A DNA stretch of 64,000 bases, taken from the NCBI RefSeq assembly GCF_001941825.1, contig NZ_CP019038.1, positions 2,976,001 to 3,040,000 on the forward strand. The letters run 5' to 3'. Position 1 is the stretch's first letter. The number at the start of each line of letters is the position of its first letter. The DNA comes from Massilia putida. GTDB lineage: Bacteria > Pseudomonadota > Gammaproteobacteria > Burkholderiales > Burkholderiaceae_D. The translations under genes and the position numbers were made by a program. Below the pieces are notes generated by a model. That model was not told the DNA's origin. It searched no databases and saw nothing but the letters and a program-made list of their open reading frames with translations. Below are positions 56,961 through 64,000 of this stretch, one piece after another.

Positions 56961-58417
56961 GCGACCAATCCGGACTGAATGAGCGAGGAAATCACCAGGG
57001 CGAATTCACGCAGGGTGTCGGCGGATGGGCCGAATACACGGTCTACATGACGGAAACATCTGACACAATCCGCCACGATGTCAAGCTACCGCCGCGCAAA
57101 GTTCTTCCTGTGATTTTCCTGCCAGGCGTGATGGGCAGTAACCTAAGGCTAAGCAGGGAACGGCAGAAAAAGCTGGACCGACTAGACAACCGGTCGTGGC
57201 GGCCGGACGATATGGTCGGCATCGTGAACGAGGTAGGTCTTGCGGCTTTCGACACTGACATTGGCGGATGGTACAAAAACGCCACGCCGGCGCAACGGCA
57301 ACTCATGCTCGATCCGAACGAGACGGAAGTCGAGTACTACCACTATACCGAGAGCAAAGGACGTTTTGATCCCGAGGGCAAGGAAACGCTGGCGGCGGAC
57401 CAGCGACATCAAAATGTTCCTGACAGTCTCCAGCCCATCCCACCCTTGATGGGGCCATCGCTACGAACGGGCCACCTGCCCAATCGCCGGTCGGCTACCG
57501 CCAAGCGCGAATCCCCGGCGCAGATAGCAAGATGGCGCGGCTGGAGCGAAGTCTTGTTCAAAGGGGCTTATGGCCAGATGTTGACAACGGCTGAAAGCTA
57601 TCTTAACAACATGTTCGTTCATGACCGGATCAATCCGAATTGGCAGCGAGTCCTCGCAAACCCGAGCACCTTCGGCGCCGTCGATTTTGATACTGCGTTG
57701 ACCGAGAAAGATCTGCGCAAAGTCGCCGCTTGCTGGTATCCGGTCCACGCCATGGGCTACAACTACCTGAAGAGCAACGGCGAATCTGCAAAGGTAATCG
57801 CAGACCGCATCCGCGGGCTTGCCACAGGCTACCAGAAACGGGGTTTCCAATGCGACGAGGTGATTATCGTAACGCACAGCATGGGCGGTCTTCTCGCACG
57901 CGCGCTCATCCATCCGAAGTATGGAAATCTGCTCAACGACCCCAGCGTCAAGGTACTCGGCATTTACCACAATGTGATGCCGACCATGGGCGCCGCTGCG
58001 TCCTACAAGCGCACGCGATTCGGCTTCCTTGAAGGACCTGGAACGATTGCTGAAATCGGGGCACGCGTTCTCGGAATCGATGGGCAAAATGCGACCGCCA
58101 TCCTGGCCAATGCACCTGCTGCCCTAGAATTGTTTCCTGGATCGGCCTACGGCAAGGCGTGGCTCAAAGTTTTGGATGGATCAGGGCGCGAGATGTGGAG
58201 TTTGCCTAGTAACGAGGAAAGCGCCTTGGAAAGCATTTATCTGCAGCCTGCAGACAAGTGGTGGCGGCTATTCAATCCGGATTGGGTCAATCCCGGGCGC
58301 GTAGATGAGAAGAAAGGTGGAGGTATCACGGCCGTTAACAGACGTCTGAAAGAAGCTGCCGCTTTTATTGAGGATATCAGTACTACTTTTCACGGGGGTG
58401 TACCAGATTCTGTGTAA
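56957..58417 (+). CDS. T6SS alpha/beta-hydrolase (lipase) effector, 3' end cut by IS256
   Basis: This 486-codon frame has a hydrolase core: PVIFLPGVMGSNLRL (oxyanion strand) and the nucleophile elbow VTHSMGGLLAR with its serine. It is fused by overlap to vgrG, as Tle phospholipase effectors are. The last residues (GVPDSV) and the stop codon are encoded by the terminal inverted repeat of the IS256 element, so the natural C-terminus is missing. No immunity gene follows. Activity of the remnant is uncertain; the catalytic Asp and His cannot be assigned with confidence. Confidence 0.8.
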   Translation: MSDQSGLNERGNHQGEFTQGVGGWAEYTVYMTETSDTIRHDVKLPPRKVLPVIFLPGVMGSNLRLSRERQKKLDRLDNRSWRPDDMVGIVNEVGLAAFDTDIGGWYKNATPAQRQLMLDPNETEVEYYHYTESKGRFDPEGKETLAADQRHQNVPDSLQPIPPLMGPSLRTGHLPNRRSATAKRESPAQIARWRGWSEVLFKGAYGQMLTTAESYLNNMFVHDRINPNWQRVLANPSTFGAVDFDTALTEKDLRKVAACWYPVHAMGYNYLKSNGESAKVIADRIRGLATGYQKRGFQCDEVIIVTHSMGGLLARALIHPKYGNLLNDPSVKVLGIYHNVMPTMGAAASYKRTRFGFLEGPGTIAEIGARVLGIDGQNATAILANAPAALELFPGSAYGKAWLKVLDGSGREMWSLPSNEESALESIYLQPADKWWRLFNPDWVNPGRVDEKKGGGITAVNRRLKEAAAFIEDISTTFHGGVPDSV

Positions 58418-59742
58418 ACGATTCTTCGTTTAAGTCTGCGGCACCCGGTCTTCAAACTGGATGGCGAAGCGGTTTAACGCAGCTTTCCAGTCCCGTATCG
58501 GCATCGTCCACTTCTTGCTGATGTTGTTCAGGGCAAGATAAAACAGCTTGCTGACAGCTTCATCGGTCGGAAAGGAACTGCGGGCCTTGGTCACTTTTCG
58601 CAGGCTCATGTTAATCGATTCAATAGCGTTCGTGGTGTATATCACCTTTCGGATTTCCGGCGGGTAGTCGAAGAACGGTATGACGCGCGCCCAGTTACGG
58701 CGCCAGGACTGACTTATCGGTTTATACTGTTTATCCCATTTATCTTCGAATTCGGCAAGCCTGAGTTCAGCCTCGTCGGTAGTGGCTGCACTGTAAATCA
58801 ACTTCAGATCGGCGGCGACTTCCTTCTGCGCTTTCCAGGGCACGAAATTCAGGCTGTTGCGCACCATGTGAACGATGCACAGCTGAACCGAGGTCTGCGG
58901 GTAGACCGCCTCGATGGCGTCCGGGAAGCCTTTCAGGCCGTCGACGCAGGCGATGAATATGTCCTGCACGCCACGATTTTTTAGCTCGGTCACGACCTGC
59001 AGCCAGAACTTCGCGCCTTCAGTTTGGGAGATCCACAGGCCCAGCACCTCCTTGTGGCCATCCATGTTGACGCCGATGGCCAGGTAGACCGCCTTGGTAC
59101 GCACCGCGCCGTTGTCGCGCACCTTGACGTGAATGCAGTCGAGATAGAGGATCGGGTACACGGCGTCGAGCGGGCGGGCCTGCCAGAGCTTCACATCCTC
59201 GCTGACAGCGTCCGTGACGTTGGAAATGAGGGTCGGTGACACCTCGGTGCCGTACATCTCTTCCAGATGGCTTTGGATCTCCCGCACGCTCAGGCCACGC
59301 GCGTAGAGCGAGATGATTTTGTCGTCGAAGCCGGTCCAGCGTGTCTGATGCTTGACGACGATCTGCGGCTCGAACGTGCCCTGGCGGTCGCGAGGAACGT
59401 CAAGCGGCAGCGCGCCGAAATCGCCCTTGAGCGTCTTGATGCTATGGCCGTTGCGGGTGTTGGCAGTGCTGTTGGTCACCTCGCCGCTTTTGTCGTGGCC
59501 CAGGTGGTCGGTCATCTCGACTTCCAGCGCGCGCTCGACCAGCATCTTGGTGAGCTGCTTGAGCAGCCCATTTTCGCCGATCAGGTCCTCGGGCTTCTGG
59601 TAGTTTGCCAGCAGGCCGTCGGCAAGTTTGAGCAGTTCCGGATCGGGCTTGGCCCGCTTGTTACGCTTTACAACGGTCATCGTTTCTCCTAATGGCGGCA
59701 GTGTCCTGCCAAATGACCGTTTACACAATATTATTTACACCC
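58396..59742. mobile_element. IS256-family insertion sequence
   Basis: A 1347-base element is bounded by imperfect inverted repeats of about 25 bases: GGGTGTA-N8-TGTGTAAACG at the left and its reverse complement at the right. It carries one transposase gene. Flanking sequences (TTTTCACGG on the left, TCCAAATTG on the right) are not a duplicated target, unlike a fresh IS256 insertion. Confidence 0.88.
58430..59680 (-). CDS. IS256-family transposase
   Basis: The 416-residue mutator-type transposase has the catalytic Asp, Asp and Glu in LYLDCIHVKV, ACVDGLKGF and NAIESINMSLRK. The signature IGVNMDGHKEVLG lies between the first two. It is full length with no frameshift, so the element may still be mobile. 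The start follows GGAGAAACG. Confidence 0.95.
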   Translation of the reverse strand: MTVVKRNKRAKPDPELLKLADGLLANYQKPEDLIGENGLLKQLTKMLVERALEVEMTDHLGHDKSGEVTNSTANTRNGHSIKTLKGDFGALPLDVPRDRQGTFEPQIVVKHQTRWTGFDDKIISLYARGLSVREIQSHLEEMYGTEVSPTLISNVTDAVSEDVKLWQARPLDAVYPILYLDCIHVKVRDNGAVRTKAVYLAIGVNMDGHKEVLGLWISQTEGAKFWLQVVTELKNRGVQDIFIACVDGLKGFPDAIEAVYPQTSVQLCIVHMVRNSLNFVPWKAQKEVAADLKLIYSAATTDEAELRLAEFEDKWDKQYKPISQSWRRNWARVIPFFDYPPEIRKVIYTTNAIESINMSLRKVTKARSSFPTDEAVSKLFYLALNNISKKWTMPIRDWKAALNRFAIQFEDRVPQT

Positions 59743-60087
59743 TCCAAATTGAGCGCCTCTGATCCCGGTAGCGAGCAAAATCAGCTCCTTGGCCAACGTG
59801 CGGAAACACAGGTCATTTCGAAGCCAGCGATCAATGCGGCCATACTCTTGCGCCGGATGTCGCTTCTTCGCTGCAACGTCTCGCCGATATTGCCTGAGCG
59901 CCTGGCCCAATGTCATCTTCTCGGCTGCGGAGTTGTCGACGTAAATGCCGGTGTCGATTTCGGCCTCGACCCCGCGCGCCCACTTCTGAGCTTCAGCTTG
60001 TGTGTCAAAGGTGCGATAAGTAGGTTTGTAGCCCTTACGGCGCACCTCAGCACGCCAGTATTCACCACGCTTCTTGATATATGCCAT
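59731..60087 (-). pseudogene. tyrosine integrase, N-terminal remnant
   Basis: The N-terminal about 115 residues of a phage/island integrase are left: MAYIKKRGEYWRAEVRRKGYKPTYRTFDTQAEAQKWARGVEAEIDTG is the arm-binding domain, and the core-binding segment follows (LGQALRQYRRDVAAKK). The catalytic Arg-His-Tyr domain is absent. The frame runs into the IS256 inverted repeat and stops at its TAA. It lies 163 bases from the tRNA gene, the usual place for an island integrase. The start has GGAGAAATC upstream. Confidence 0.88.
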
Positions 60088-60196
60088 TCTTGATTTCTCC
60101 AACCGTCAACGGGACGCTTGGCTCGAATCATTCCATTCCGGCAGATTTCCGGCAAAGGGCAGTTTTTGAAGCAACTTCTTGCCAAAATCGACCATG

Positions 60197-60228
60197 AAAA
60201 AAGCCCTTTCGATTTCTCGTAAGGGCTT
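60197..60228 (-). terminator. rho-independent terminator after the tRNA
   Basis: An 8-bp stem AAGCCCTT/AAGGGCTT with a 12-base loop is followed on the minus strand by six T residues. It lies 22 bases downstream of the tRNA 3' end. Confidence 0.85.
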
Positions 60229-60250
60229 GATTTCAAAGCACAACATTAAT

Positions 60251-60329
<79 letters not shown>

Positions 60330-60353
60330 GAAACTGGTACATCCGAAGACGCT

Positions 60354-60408
60354 AAAAACTCGCCACTTGCGGATGACAGGCCGAAGCCTGAGCGTCCGAA
60401 GTGGCGAG
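60354..60408 (-). terminator. rho-independent terminator of rpoD
   Basis: A long hairpin with outer stem CTCGCCACTT/AAGTGGCGAG and an internal CAGGC/GCCTG stem is followed by TTTTT on the minus strand. It starts 33 bases after the rpoD stop. Confidence 0.88.
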
Positions 60409-60440
60409 AGGATATTGTGTTAGCGTAGGTCCGTCAAGCC

Positions 60441-62726
60441 TCAGCCGCTATTGCCTTCGAGGAAGCTCTTCAGCTTGTCGGAGCGCGACGGGTGGCGCAG
60501 CTTGCGCAGCGCTTTCGCTTCGATCTGGCGGATGCGCTCGCGGGTGACGTCGAATTGCTTGCCGACCTCTTCCAGCGTGTGATCCGTCGACATTTCGATG
60601 CCGAAGCGCATGCGCAGCACCTTGGCTTCGCGCGGCGTCAGCGAGTCGAGCACGTCCTTGACGACACCGCGCATCGAGGCATGCAGCGCGGCGTCCGAAG
60701 GCGCCAACGTGTTGTTGTCCTCGATAAAGTCGCCCAGATGCGAATCGTCGTCGTCGCCGATCGGCGTTTCCATCGAGATCGGCTCTTTCGCGATCTTCAT
60801 GATCTTCCGAATCTTATCTTCCGGCATTTCCATCTTGATCGCGAGCGTCGCCGGATCCGGCTCGGCGCCTGTCTCCTGCAGGATCTGGCGCGAGATCCGG
60901 TTCATCTTGTTGATCGTTTCGATCATGTGCACCGGAATACGGATCGTGCGCGCCTGGTCTGCGATCGAGCGGGTAATGGCCTGACGGATCCACCACGTCG
61001 CATACGTCGAGAATTTATAACCGCGACGGTATTCGAACTTGTCCACCGCCTTCATCAGGCCGATATTGCCTTCCTGGATCAGGTCGAGGAATTGCAGGCC
61101 GCGGTTCGTGTACTTCTTCGCGATCGAGATGACGAGACGCAGGTTAGCTTCCGTCATTTCGCGCTTGGCCTTGCGCGCCTTCATTTCACCGGCCGCCATC
61201 TGGCGGTTGATGTTGCGCAGGTCCGGCAGCGGCAGGACGACACGGGATTGCAGGTCGATCAGGCGTTGCTGCAGTTCCTTGATCGTCGGGATATTACGGC
61301 CGAGGATGGCGCTGTAGGCGTGTCCGGCGTTCACTTCGCCGTCGACCCACTCGAGGTTCGTCTCGTTGCCTGGGAAGACCTTGATGAAGTGGGCGCGCGG
61401 CATGCCGCAGCGGTTCACGGCCACGTCCAGGATCTGCTTCTCGATGTGGCGTACTTCGTCGACTTGGCCGCGCAGGGTGTCGCACAGCTTTTCGACGACC
61501 TTGGCGGTGAAGCGGATGCCGAGCAGTTCGTTCGAGATCGCTTCCTGCGCCTTGATGTAGCCGTCCGAGTTGTAGCCCTGCTTTTCGTAGGCCTTGCGCA
61601 TCTTGTCGAACTGCTGCTCGATGATGCTGAATTTTTCGAGGGCCGAGTTCTTCAGCTGCTCGAGCTGTTCGGCGGAATAGCCGGCGGCACCGGAACTCGC
61701 GGCCGCCTCTTCTTCCTCTTCCTCTTCTTCCTCTTCCTCGTCGTCTTCCTCGTCGTCGTCGGACTCGGTCGCAGCCGGGGCGACGGCGGTCGGCGACGTC
61801 GCTTCGTCTTCGTCCGGGTCGACCATGCCGTCGACGATTTCGTCGATCTTGATCTCGTCCTGCTCTATGCGGCGGGCGGCGTCGATGATTTCGGCGATCG
61901 TCACCGGGCAGGCGGAGATCGCCTGGATCATGTCGCGCAGGCCGTCTTCGATGCGTTTGGCGATCTCGATCTCGCCTTCGCGGGTCAGCAGTTCGACGGA
62001 ACCCATTTCGCGCATGTACATGCGGACGGGGTCGGTGGTGCGGCCGAAATCGGAGTCGACGGTCGACAGCGCCGCTTCGGCGGCAGCCTCGGCTTCGTCG
62101 TCGCTCGTGACGGTGGCGACATTATCGGACAGCAGCAGCGTTTCGGCATCGGGCGCGTGCTCGTAGACGGCAATGCCCATGTCGTTGAACGTGCCGATGA
62201 TGCCTTCGATCGCTTCCGGATCGACGATATTGTCCGGCAGATGGTCGTTGATCTCGGAATACGTGAGGAAGCCGCGCTCCTTGCCCGACTTGATCAGGGC
62301 CTTGAGCTTCTGGCGGCGGATTTCCAGTTCCTCTTCGCTCGCTTCCGTGTCCGAGGAGAACGCATCTTTCAGCAGCGCTTTTTCCTTGGCCTTGCGGTCC
62401 TTGGCCTTGGCCTTGTCGACCGCTTTCAGCTCGGCGCGCTCGACCGCGTTCAGCGCGGCGACTTCGTCGTTCTCGGGCGTGAATTCCTTGGGCTTGCGGC
62501 CGCGCCGGCCCGGCACCTTGACGGCCGGCAGCACGTAGCCGGACGTGTCGATCGCGGCGAGGGCTTCCGCGTCGGTCGTCTGGCTGACAGGCGCAACACC
62601 CGCAACGCGAGCTTCCGCCTTGTCTTGCGAATTGTCCACTTTAGCGGACATCCTGGTGGATTTGGTAGCCACTTTGGTTTCGGGTTTCTTGGTTGGCACA
62701 GGCGCTTTCGAAGTCACAACGACCAC
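60441..62726 (-). CDS. rpoD: RNA polymerase primary sigma factor
   Basis: The 761-residue sigma-70 has region 1.1 and region 1.2 ([21 protein letters not shown]). The large non-conserved insert contains an almost purely acidic run at about 319-342. Region 2 ([40 protein letters not shown]), region 3 and region 4 ([27 protein letters not shown]) follow. The start is a GTG (MVVVTSK); an internal ATG at codon 26 is the alternative. The N-terminal Lys/Thr-rich tail is typical of Burkholderiales RpoD. It follows dnaG, the usual macromolecular synthesis order. Confidence 0.97.
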   Translation of the reverse strand: MVVVTSKAPVPTKKPETKVATKSTRMSAKVDNSQDKAEARVAGVAPVSQTTDAEALAAIDTSGYVLPAVKVPGRRGRKPKEFTPENDEVAALNAVERAELKAVDKAKAKDRKAKEKALLKDAFSSDTEASEEELEIRRQKLKALIKSGKERGFLTYSEINDHLPDNIVDPEAIEGIIGTFNDMGIAVYEHAPDAETLLLSDNVATVTSDDEAEAAAEAALSTVDSDFGRTTDPVRMYMREMGSVELLTREGEIEIAKRIEDGLRDMIQAISACPVTIAEIIDAARRIEQDEIKIDEIVDGMVDPDEDEATSPTAVAPAATESDDDEEDDEEEEEEEEEEEAAASSGAAGYSAEQLEQLKNSALEKFSIIEQQFDKMRKAYEKQGYNSDGYIKAQEAISNELLGIRFTAKVVEKLCDTLRGQVDEVRHIEKQILDVAVNRCGMPRAHFIKVFPGNETNLEWVDGEVNAGHAYSAILGRNIPTIKELQQRLIDLQSRVVLPLPDLRNINRQMAAGEMKARKAKREMTEANLRLVISIAKKYTNRGLQFLDLIQEGNIGLMKAVDKFEYRRGYKFSTYATWWIRQAITRSIADQARTIRIPVHMIETINKMNRISRQILQETGAEPDPATLAIKMEMPEDKIRKIMKIAKEPISMETPIGDDDDSHLGDFIEDNNTLAPSDAALHASMRGVVKDVLDSLTPREAKVLRMRFGIEMSTDHTLEEVGKQFDVTRERIRQIEAKALRKLRHPSRSDKLKSFLEGNSG

Positions 62727-62860
62727 TTTACTATGGTTAAAGATAAAGTTTTGTTACCTTACATCACGCTGCAGGCACACTCGGTTGCCCTGCTAACTGA
62801 AACAACCCCGCCCGGATTGACACGAAAAATCGTTTCAATGCTTGCAATAGTTAGCGTTTT

Positions 62861-62866
62861 ATTATA
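62861..62866 (-). promoter_or_regulatory. candidate -10 box for rpoD
   Basis: A perfect TATAAT on the minus strand lies about 135 bases upstream of the rpoD start, in the dnaG-rpoD gap. No good -35 box is at 17 bases (a TTGACT lies 21 bases away). Confidence 0.4.
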
Positions 62867-62920
62867 GCACGCGCCCCTGTTCTTTCCAGTCAAGAACGCC
62901 GCCTTGGCGACCGTCCTTCA

Positions 62921-64000
62921 TCAGGCGAATTTCGCAGGGGTTTCGTTTGCTGCCTCCCGGGCCAAGAGGTCCTGCTGAGCTGTGATTTCGCGATAGCGGG
63001 CACTCACCTGATCTGGGGTCAATCCGGAAGAAAACAACTGGTTCAACTCCTGTTTCAATACGTCCATCTTGACTTGCCTCACCGCACTTGTCAGCCATAC
63101 ACGATCGGCTTCGCTATCCGATTCGGGTTCGACGGCGATGGCCGCGATCAGGTTGTCGTATTCGCTGCTCGTCTCCTTCAATTGCTCGGACAACGCGGCG
63201 AACGTACCGTTCGCCCCCAATGCCTGGGCCATCGCGACGAGCTGGCGCAAGCGCTCGGCTTGCTCGACGCCGAAATGGTCGAAAGCGCGCAATGCTGATT
63301 CATCCAGGCCCAGCGCCAGCGCCGGATGGGCGACGAGGATGCGCGACATCTGCAATTCCAGGCCAACCGGCTCCGGGCGCCCCTGGCGCGGCGGGGCTTT
63401 GCGCGCCACCGCAACCGGCTTGGACAACTCGAACAACGCTTCGATCTCCGCCGGCGTTGACTCGGTCAGGTTCGCCAGCCCGCGCACGATCTGCAGGCGC
63501 AGGGCCGTCGGCGTCATGGCTTGCAGCAGCGGTTTCGCATCGAACTGGACGCGCGCCCGGCCTTCCGGCGTGTCGAGATCGTGTTCCGTCGTCACTTCGC
63601 GCAGCAGGAATTGCGACAGCGGCATCGCTTCGTTGATTTCCCGTGCGAACGCTTCCGCGCCGAATTCGCGCACATAGCTGTCCGGATCGTGTTCTTGTGG
63701 CAAGAACAGGAACTTGATCGTCTTGTTGTCCGTGACCTGGGGCAAACAGGCTTCCAGCGCACGGCGGGCGGCGCGGCGGCCGGCCTTGTCGCCGTCGAAA
63801 CTGAAGATGACGTTGTCGGTCTGGCGCAGCAGCTTTTGCACGTGGGTACTGGTACACGCCGTGCCGAGCGTTGCCACGGCTTGCGGGAAGCCGAGCTGGG
63901 CCAAGGCGACGACGTCCATATAGCCCTCCGTCACCAGCACATAACCGGCGTCGCGGATCGCCTGGCGCGCCTCGAACAGCCCATATAACTCATGACCTTT
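62921..64000 (-). CDS. dnaG: DNA primase, C-terminal part (5' end outside window)
   Basis: 359 codons of the primase are visible; the frame is still open at the right window edge, which lies in the RNA polymerase domain (KGHELYGLFEARQAI). The TOPRIM catalytic motifs LVTEGYMDVV and FSFDGDKAGRRAARRA are present. The C-terminal helicase-binding domain (about the last 140 residues) shows LRQLVAMAQALG and VKMDVLKQELNQLFSSG. It lies upstream of rpoD with a 194-base gap that has its own promoter-like box. Confidence 0.95.
   Translation of the reverse strand, partial: KGHELYGLFEARQAIRDAGYVLVTEGYMDVVALAQLGFPQAVATLGTACTSTHVQKLLRQTDNVIFSFDGDKAGRRAARRALEACLPQVTDNKTIKFLFLPQEHDPDSYVREFGAEAFAREINEAMPLSQFLLREVTTEHDLDTPEGRARVQFDAKPLLQAMTPTALRLQIVRGLANLTESTPAEIEALFELSKPVAVARKAPPRQGRPEPVGLELQMSRILVAHPALALGLDESALRAFDHFGVEQAERLRQLVAMAQALGANGTFAALSEQLKETSSEYDNLIAAIAVEPESDSEADRVWLTSAVRQVKMDVLKQELNQLFSSGLTPDQVSARYREITAQQDLLAREAANETPAKFA

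Noticed and set aside
59913..60236. 107-codon minus-strand frame overlapping the integrase remnant
   Set aside because: It overlaps the tRNA terminator and the integrase in another frame and has no recognisable features.

Overview
The window looks like a chromosomal segment of a high-GC Burkholderiales bacterium, most likely Oxalobacteraceae of the Massilia/Telluria/Duganella type. This is an inference from codon bias, the dnaG-rpoD-tRNA(CAU) arrangement at the right end, and the mix of CHASE2/FecR, DUF4214/type I secretion, LOV kinase and TonB/YfiR/GGDEF genes. Housekeeping anchors are dnaE (left), rhlE (middle), and rpoD and dnaG (right).

Layout. 134-6939: dnaE, a MipA/OmpV porin-like protein, a membrane acyltransferase and trhO. 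7058-12351: a free-standing DUF4214 protein and a complete type I secretion system (ABC, HlyD, TolC) on the minus strand. 12753-18062: a 1190-residue DUF4214/RTX-like surface protein and a secreted FecR-domain protein, also minus. 18215-23742: a plus-strand gene run of CHASE2-adenylate cyclase, SLAM-like TPR/beta-barrel protein, acyltransferase, VanZ-like protein and a Crp-family regulator. 23903-31601: a Wzm/Wzt polysaccharide exporter with FkbM methyltransferase, a double glycosyltransferase and a polytopic membrane protein. 31683-40907: a LOV histidine kinase/receiver, rhlE, an EF-hand protein, a Lon-substrate-domain protein, a cupredoxin-like protein, and a CHASE-PAS kinase overlapping a CYP152-type P450. 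41061-50741: a glycine-zipper protein, the TonB receptor/YfiR/GGDEF-EAL trio, a PfpI protein, an S9 peptidase and a diguanylate cyclase. 50944-53991: an endonuclease III-like protein and a WYL regulator divergent from NIPSNAP and DUF1579-like genes. 54318-60087: an accessory segment with an orphan VgrG, a lipase effector, an IS256-family element and an integrase remnant beside a tRNA gene.

The most striking part is 7058-23742. Three perfect Crp operators (TGTGA-N6-TCACA) sit upstream of the T1SS operon, the giant T1SS-type substrate and the FecR gene. The same block encodes an adenylate cyclase and, in the same gene run, a cAMP-binding Crp protein whose recognition helix carries the SRETV-x-R residues that read TGTGA. 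I read this as a self-contained cAMP-controlled module for building a secreted surface layer or adhesin, possibly coordinated with the adjacent polysaccharide exporter.

A second notable feature is the IS256 copy at 58396-59742. Convergent genes on both sides are cut exactly at its ends and there is no target duplication, which points to an IS-mediated deletion inside a tRNA-anchored island. A dispersed inverted repeat resembling Neisseria dRS3 occurs three times in intergenic spaces.
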